A DNA stretch of 8,619 bases from RGIG1828 sp045536915 (GTDB taxonomy: Bacteria; Bacillota; Clostridia; UMGS1810). The translations under genes were made by a program, and so were the position numbers. The DNA is taken from contig JAZSOL010000223.1 of the NCBI GenBank assembly GCA_045536915.1, forward strand, positions 1 through 8,619. The letters are read 5' to 3'. The notes beneath the pieces are model-generated. The model saw only the letters and a program-made list of their open reading frames with translations. It searched no databases and was not told the DNA's origin. Below are positions 6,615-8,619 of this stretch, one piece after another (position 1 is the stretch's first letter; the number at the start of each line of letters is the position of its first letter).

Positions 6615-6662
6615 ATACTATTCTAACATTTTATAAAACAAAGACAAAAAAGTAAATAGTAT
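6615..6662. repeat. 8-bp inverted repeat flanking the regulator promoter, candidate operator
   Basis: ATACTATT at 6615-6622 and its reverse complement AATAGTAT at 6655-6662 are separated by 32 bases, 40 bases centre to centre. One copy overlaps the proposed -10 and the other lies just upstream of the -35 of the XRE-cupin gene. Such placement would suit autoregulation by a dimeric XRE protein, but the region is very AT-rich and a chance match cannot be excluded. Confidence 0.35.
6620..6647 (-). promoter_or_regulatory. Candidate promoter of the XRE-cupin / acyl-CoA synthetase unit
   Basis: On the minus strand, TTGTCT (6647-6642) and TAGAAT (6625-6620) are spaced 16 bases apart, and the -10 carries the TG extension (TGTTAGAAT). 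Transcription would start near 6613, shortly before the AAGGAG ribosome binding site. The -35 matches only 4 of 6 consensus bases, so this is moderate support. The rest of the 158-base divergent gap (6592-6749) is AT-rich, and I could not identify a convincing plus-strand promoter for the lipoprotein gene in it. Confidence 0.5.
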
Positions 6663-6749
6663 ATTTTTAAATTCATATAAATAACACAAAAAAAATATGT
6701 ATTATTTTTCAAAACAGTGCAATAATATACCACAAGGAGGTTATGCCGT

Positions 6750-7049
6750 ATGTTTAAAATTAAAAACATTCTTATATCTGTTATTTGCTTGATAATTCTG
6801 GCATCATTTGTTGCATGCTCGGGTTCAAATCCCGACAGCACAAACAACACCGCAGATAAAAACAATTCCGTAACAGATCCCCAAACCAATACCAATAGTG
6901 ACAAAAGTGACAGCCTGGGCGAGGATCTGAAAGACGGTGCTGAAGATATCACAAACGGCGTCGAAGATACCGTTGATGATATCAGAGATGATATGACAGG
7001 AAGCGACAGTAATAATTCTGAAAATAATAACACAAACTCAAACAAATAA
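6750..7049 (+). CDS. Small acidic lipoprotein of unknown function
   Basis: The 99-residue product begins with a lipoprotein signal: K3/K5, a hydrophobic stretch (7-21) and cysteine 23 after F-V-A, followed by SGS. The -3 residue is Phe rather than the usual Leu, a mild deviation. After removal of the signal peptide the mature protein would be membrane-anchored outside the cell with about 77 residues. Residues 24-56 and 83-98 are low-complexity Asn/Asp/Ser/Thr-rich. Between them, 57-84 forms an acidic segment with heptad spacing: ED at 58-59, 65-66 and 72-73, and hydrophobic L60, A64, I67, V71, T74/V75, I78, M82. That predicts an amphipathic helix or short coiled coil. A strong AAGGAGG (6734-6740) lies 9 bases before the ATG, which supports real translation. 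No family is recognised. The next gene, radA, has its own promoter 3 bases after this stop, so a functional link is not implied. Confidence 0.8.
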   Translation: MFKIKNILISVICLIILASFVACSGSNPDSTNNTADKNNSVTDPQTNTNSDKSDSLGEDLKDGAEDITNGVEDTVDDIRDDMTGSDSNNSENNNTNSNK

Positions 7050-7052
7050 CTA

Positions 7053-7081
7053 TTTACATCAGGCAGAAAATGTAGTAAAAT
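7053..7081 (+). promoter_or_regulatory. Vegetative (sigma-A type) promoter of radA
   Basis: TTTACA (7053-7058) and TAAAAT (7076-7081) are 17 bases apart and match 5 of 6 consensus bases each. Transcription would start near 7088, giving a leader of about 55 nt that opens with the hairpin at 7093-7114. Confidence 0.7.
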
Positions 7082-7092
7082 ATATTTAACAG

Positions 7093-7114
7093 CATTGCGG
7101 AGTGTTCCGCAATG
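7093..7114 (+). other. Hairpin at the 5' end of the radA leader
   Basis: CATTGCGGA and TCCGCAATG form a perfect 9-bp stem with a GTGT loop. No T tract follows, so it is a poor terminator for the lipoprotein gene. Lying within about 5 bases of the predicted transcription start, it would cap the 5' end of the radA mRNA and could protect it from decay, or be a protein-binding site at the DNA level. Confidence 0.6.
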
Positions 7115-7122
7115 TACATATC

Positions 7123-7134
7123 CCTTTCGAAAGG
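7123..7134 (+). promoter_or_regulatory. Palindrome containing the radA ribosome binding site
   Basis: CCTTTCGAAAGG is a perfect 12-base palindrome. Its right half, AAAGG, with the following A (7135) is the ribosome binding site 8-9 bases before the radA ATG at 7144. As RNA it could form only about 4 bp around a UCGA loop, so any masking of the site would be weak. It fixes the radA start at 7144; an in-frame ATG-like start at 7102 (GTG in the hairpin loop) has no such site. Confidence 0.5.
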
Positions 7135-7143
7135 AAAAAGAAA

Positions 7144-8547
7144 ATGAAAGAACAAACGACAAAGTATGTGTGTTCGGAATGCGGACACAAATCTATAAAA
7201 TGGCTCGGCAAATGTCCTTTGTGTAACAACTGGAATACCTTTGAAGAAGAAATAGAAACTGCACCATCAAGATACGACATTCAAAGTCACGGCAATTATA
7301 CAGTGCAATCAACTAAACCAATGAAGCTTTCGGAAATATCAACCGCTGAGGAAGGAAGAATCAAAACCAACGTGGGAGAGCTCGACAGAGTTTTGGGAGG
7401 CGGAATAGTGAAAGGGTCTCTCGTTTTGGTTGGAGGAGATCCGGGAATCGGGAAATCAACTTTGCTTCTTCAGATATGCAATAAGCTTTCGGGCGACAGT
7501 ACGGTTCTTTATGTTTCAGGCGAAGAATCTCTTCAGCAAATCAAAATCAGAGCCAACAGACTCGGAATAGATGCCGACAAATTACTCATTATGGCTGAAA
7601 CCGATCTTGACGTGATTCTCAAAACCGCTTCTTCATTAAATCCATCTGTGATGATTATAGATTCTATCCAGACAATATTCCGCAATGAAATAGCATCTGC
7701 ACCCGGAAGCGTTGGTCAGGTAAGAGAGGTAACTCATTTTCTTATGCGCTTTGCAAAGGAGAATTCCATAGCAACATTTATTGTGGGGCACGTTACCAAA
7801 GACGGAAACATTGCAGGACCGAGAATGCTTGAGCACATGGTTGACTGCGTACTTTATTTTGAGGGTCAGAGAACTCAGAGCTACAGAATTTTGCGAACCG
7901 TTAAAAATAGATTCGGTTCAACAAATGAAATCGGCGTTTTTGAAATGAAAGACAATGGTCTTAACGAAGTTGAAAACCCGTCAAAAATGCTTTTGGAAGA
8001 ACGCCCCGAAAACGCATCGGGTTCAACAGTTGTCTGCACATTGGAAGGCACAAGGCCCGTTTTAGCTGAAGTGCAGGCTCTCTGCTCCCCTACCGGTTTT
8101 GGAACACCGAGGAGAATGGCAACCGGAATTGATTTTGGAAGAGCGTTTTTGCTGACGGCAATTTTAGAAAAGCAACTTTCTATGCCGATGCAAAATCACG
8201 ATGTGTACATAAACGTTGTTGGCGGAATAAAAATTGTTGAAACCGCAACAGACCTTGCGGTTATTATGGCTATTGCATCCAATTTCAAGAATTTTATTAT
8301 AGATTCCAAAACGCTTATTCTTGGGGAAGTGGGTTTAACAAGTGAAGTAAGAGGTGTGAGTTTTTGCGAGCAACGAATTGCCGAAGCAGAAAAAATGGGA
8401 TTTGAGTTCTGCATTCTTCCGGCTTCAAATGCTTCGGCAATTGCCGGTAAAACAAAAATCAAACTGCTTGCGGTCAAAAACGTTGGCGAAGCTATTAGTT
8501 ATATCCGAAAAATAGAAAACTACAGAAACCAGAATGAACAGCAATAA
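7144..8547 (+). CDS. radA: DNA repair / recombination protein RadA (branch-migration helicase)
   Basis: RadA (Sms) is a RecA-related hexameric ATPase that extends RecA-made recombination intermediates and helps in recombinational repair and, in some Gram-positives, transformation. The 467-residue protein is full length. It has a C4 zinc finger (C10, C13, C24, C27), Walker A GGDPGIGKST (97-106), the SGEES element (125-129), Walker B VMIIDS (169-174), the RadA-specific KNRFG motif (254-258), and a C-terminal Lon-protease-like domain (about 280-455) with GFGTPRRMATGIDF and VNVVGG-type segments (here INVVGG). That domain acts as a scaffold, not a protease. The ATG at 7144 follows GAAAGGA at 8 bases. 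It is the second plus-strand gene after the lipoprotein but has its own promoter at 7053-7081 and ends in an intrinsic terminator. No LexA-type GAAC-N4-GTTC box was seen upstream. Confidence 0.97.
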   Translation: MKEQTTKYVCSECGHKSIKWLGKCPLCNNWNTFEEEIETAPSRYDIQSHGNYTVQSTKPMKLSEISTAEEGRIKTNVGELDRVLGGGIVKGSLVLVGGDPGIGKSTLLLQICNKLSGDSTVLYVSGEESLQQIKIRANRLGIDADKLLIMAETDLDVILKTASSLNPSVMIIDSIQTIFRNEIASAPGSVGQVREVTHFLMRFAKENSIATFIVGHVTKDGNIAGPRMLEHMVDCVLYFEGQRTQSYRILRTVKNRFGSTNEIGVFEMKDNGLNEVENPSKMLLEERPENASGSTVVCTLEGTRPVLAEVQALCSPTGFGTPRRMATGIDFGRAFLLTAILEKQLSMPMQNHDVYINVVGGIKIVETATDLAVIMAIASNFKNFIIDSKTLILGEVGLTSEVRGVSFCEQRIAEAEKMGFEFCILPASNASAIAGKTKIKLLAVKNVGEAISYIRKIENYRNQNEQQ

Positions 8548-8585
8548 AAATGATATTTGAAAAGGGACTGTAAAAAAAGTCACTT

Positions 8586-8617
8586 AAAAATCGAGGATGA
8601 AAATTCTCGATTTTTTT
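8586..8617 (+). terminator. Intrinsic terminator of radA
   Basis: Arms 8586-8598 and 8603-8615 form a 13-bp stem (one G-U pair) closed by a GAAA tetraloop, a stabilising GNRA-type loop. Seven Ts run from the 3' arm outward (8611-8617). The flanking A tract makes it potentially bidirectional. It begins 38 bases after the radA stop. The bases between hold only a weak 4-bp hairpin (8566-8569 with 8578-8581). Confidence 0.9.
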
Positions 8618-8619
8618 GT

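Noticed and set aside
7050..7143. LexA (SOS) box controlling radA
   Set aside because: No GAAC-N4-GTTC or close variant is present. The palindromes there (7093-7114 and 7123-7134) do not resemble it.
6623..7162. A 179-residue minus-strand reading frame across the divergent region
   Set aside because: It is antisense to the lipoprotein and radA start. Its serine/leucine-rich stretch mirrors the low-complexity Asp/Asn/Ser codons of the lipoprotein, and it would run through the radA promoter and leader hairpin.
8564..8583. Remnant of an insertion-sequence end (GGGACTGT-like) after radA
   Set aside because: The start resembles terminal repeats of some insertion sequences, but there is no partner copy, target duplication or transposase in the window. 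A short hairpin next to the terminator explains it as well.

Overview
The window looks like chromosomal core sequence from a low-GC anaerobic Gram-positive bacterium, most likely a member of Bacillota, class Clostridia. This is inferred from AT-rich intergenic DNA, strong GGAGG-type ribosome binding sites, vegetative (sigma-A type) promoters, the MEP isoprenoid route, a formate--tetrahydrofolate ligase, a lipobox-bearing small lipoprotein and rather cysteine-rich enzymes. The genus cannot be fixed from this sequence alone. Coding density is high and no gene-free stretch exceeds 300 bases. I see no CRISPR array, rRNA, tRNA, phage gene or transposase.

Left block (1-4185, minus strand): a promoter at 4157-4185 drives what appears to be one operon, tyrS - thrC - ispD - ispF - fhs, with fhs running off the left edge. 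The genes are packed very tightly. tyrS to thrC is 23 bases, thrC to ispD is 3 bases, ispD/ispF overlap by 4 bases (ATGA) and ispF/fhs overlap by 7 bases. The operon combines tRNA-Tyr charging, the last step of threonine synthesis, two steps of the non-mevalonate isoprenoid pathway and folate one-carbon activation. The tyrS leader is only about 40 nt, so no T-box riboswitch fits there.

Middle block (4247-6647, minus strand): an XRE-type helix-turn-helix/cupin regulator is followed after 23 bases by a medium-chain-type acyl-CoA synthetase of the ANL superfamily. Two hairpins after the synthetase end this unit and insulate it from the tyrS promoter. The regulator probably senses a small molecule and controls its own operon. 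A candidate promoter and an 8-bp inverted repeat flanking it lie upstream.

Right block (6750-8619, plus strand): this is divergent from the regulator. It begins with a small acidic lipoprotein gene of unknown function, followed by its own-promoter radA gene (DNA branch-migration helicase, complete) and a strong intrinsic terminator at the right edge.

Most of this is ordinary housekeeping content and I do not see a convincing new multi-gene system. The parts most worth a second look are the cupin regulator/acyl-CoA synthetase pair, the small heptad-patterned lipoprotein, the hairpin leader of radA, and the absence of a T-box before tyrS.
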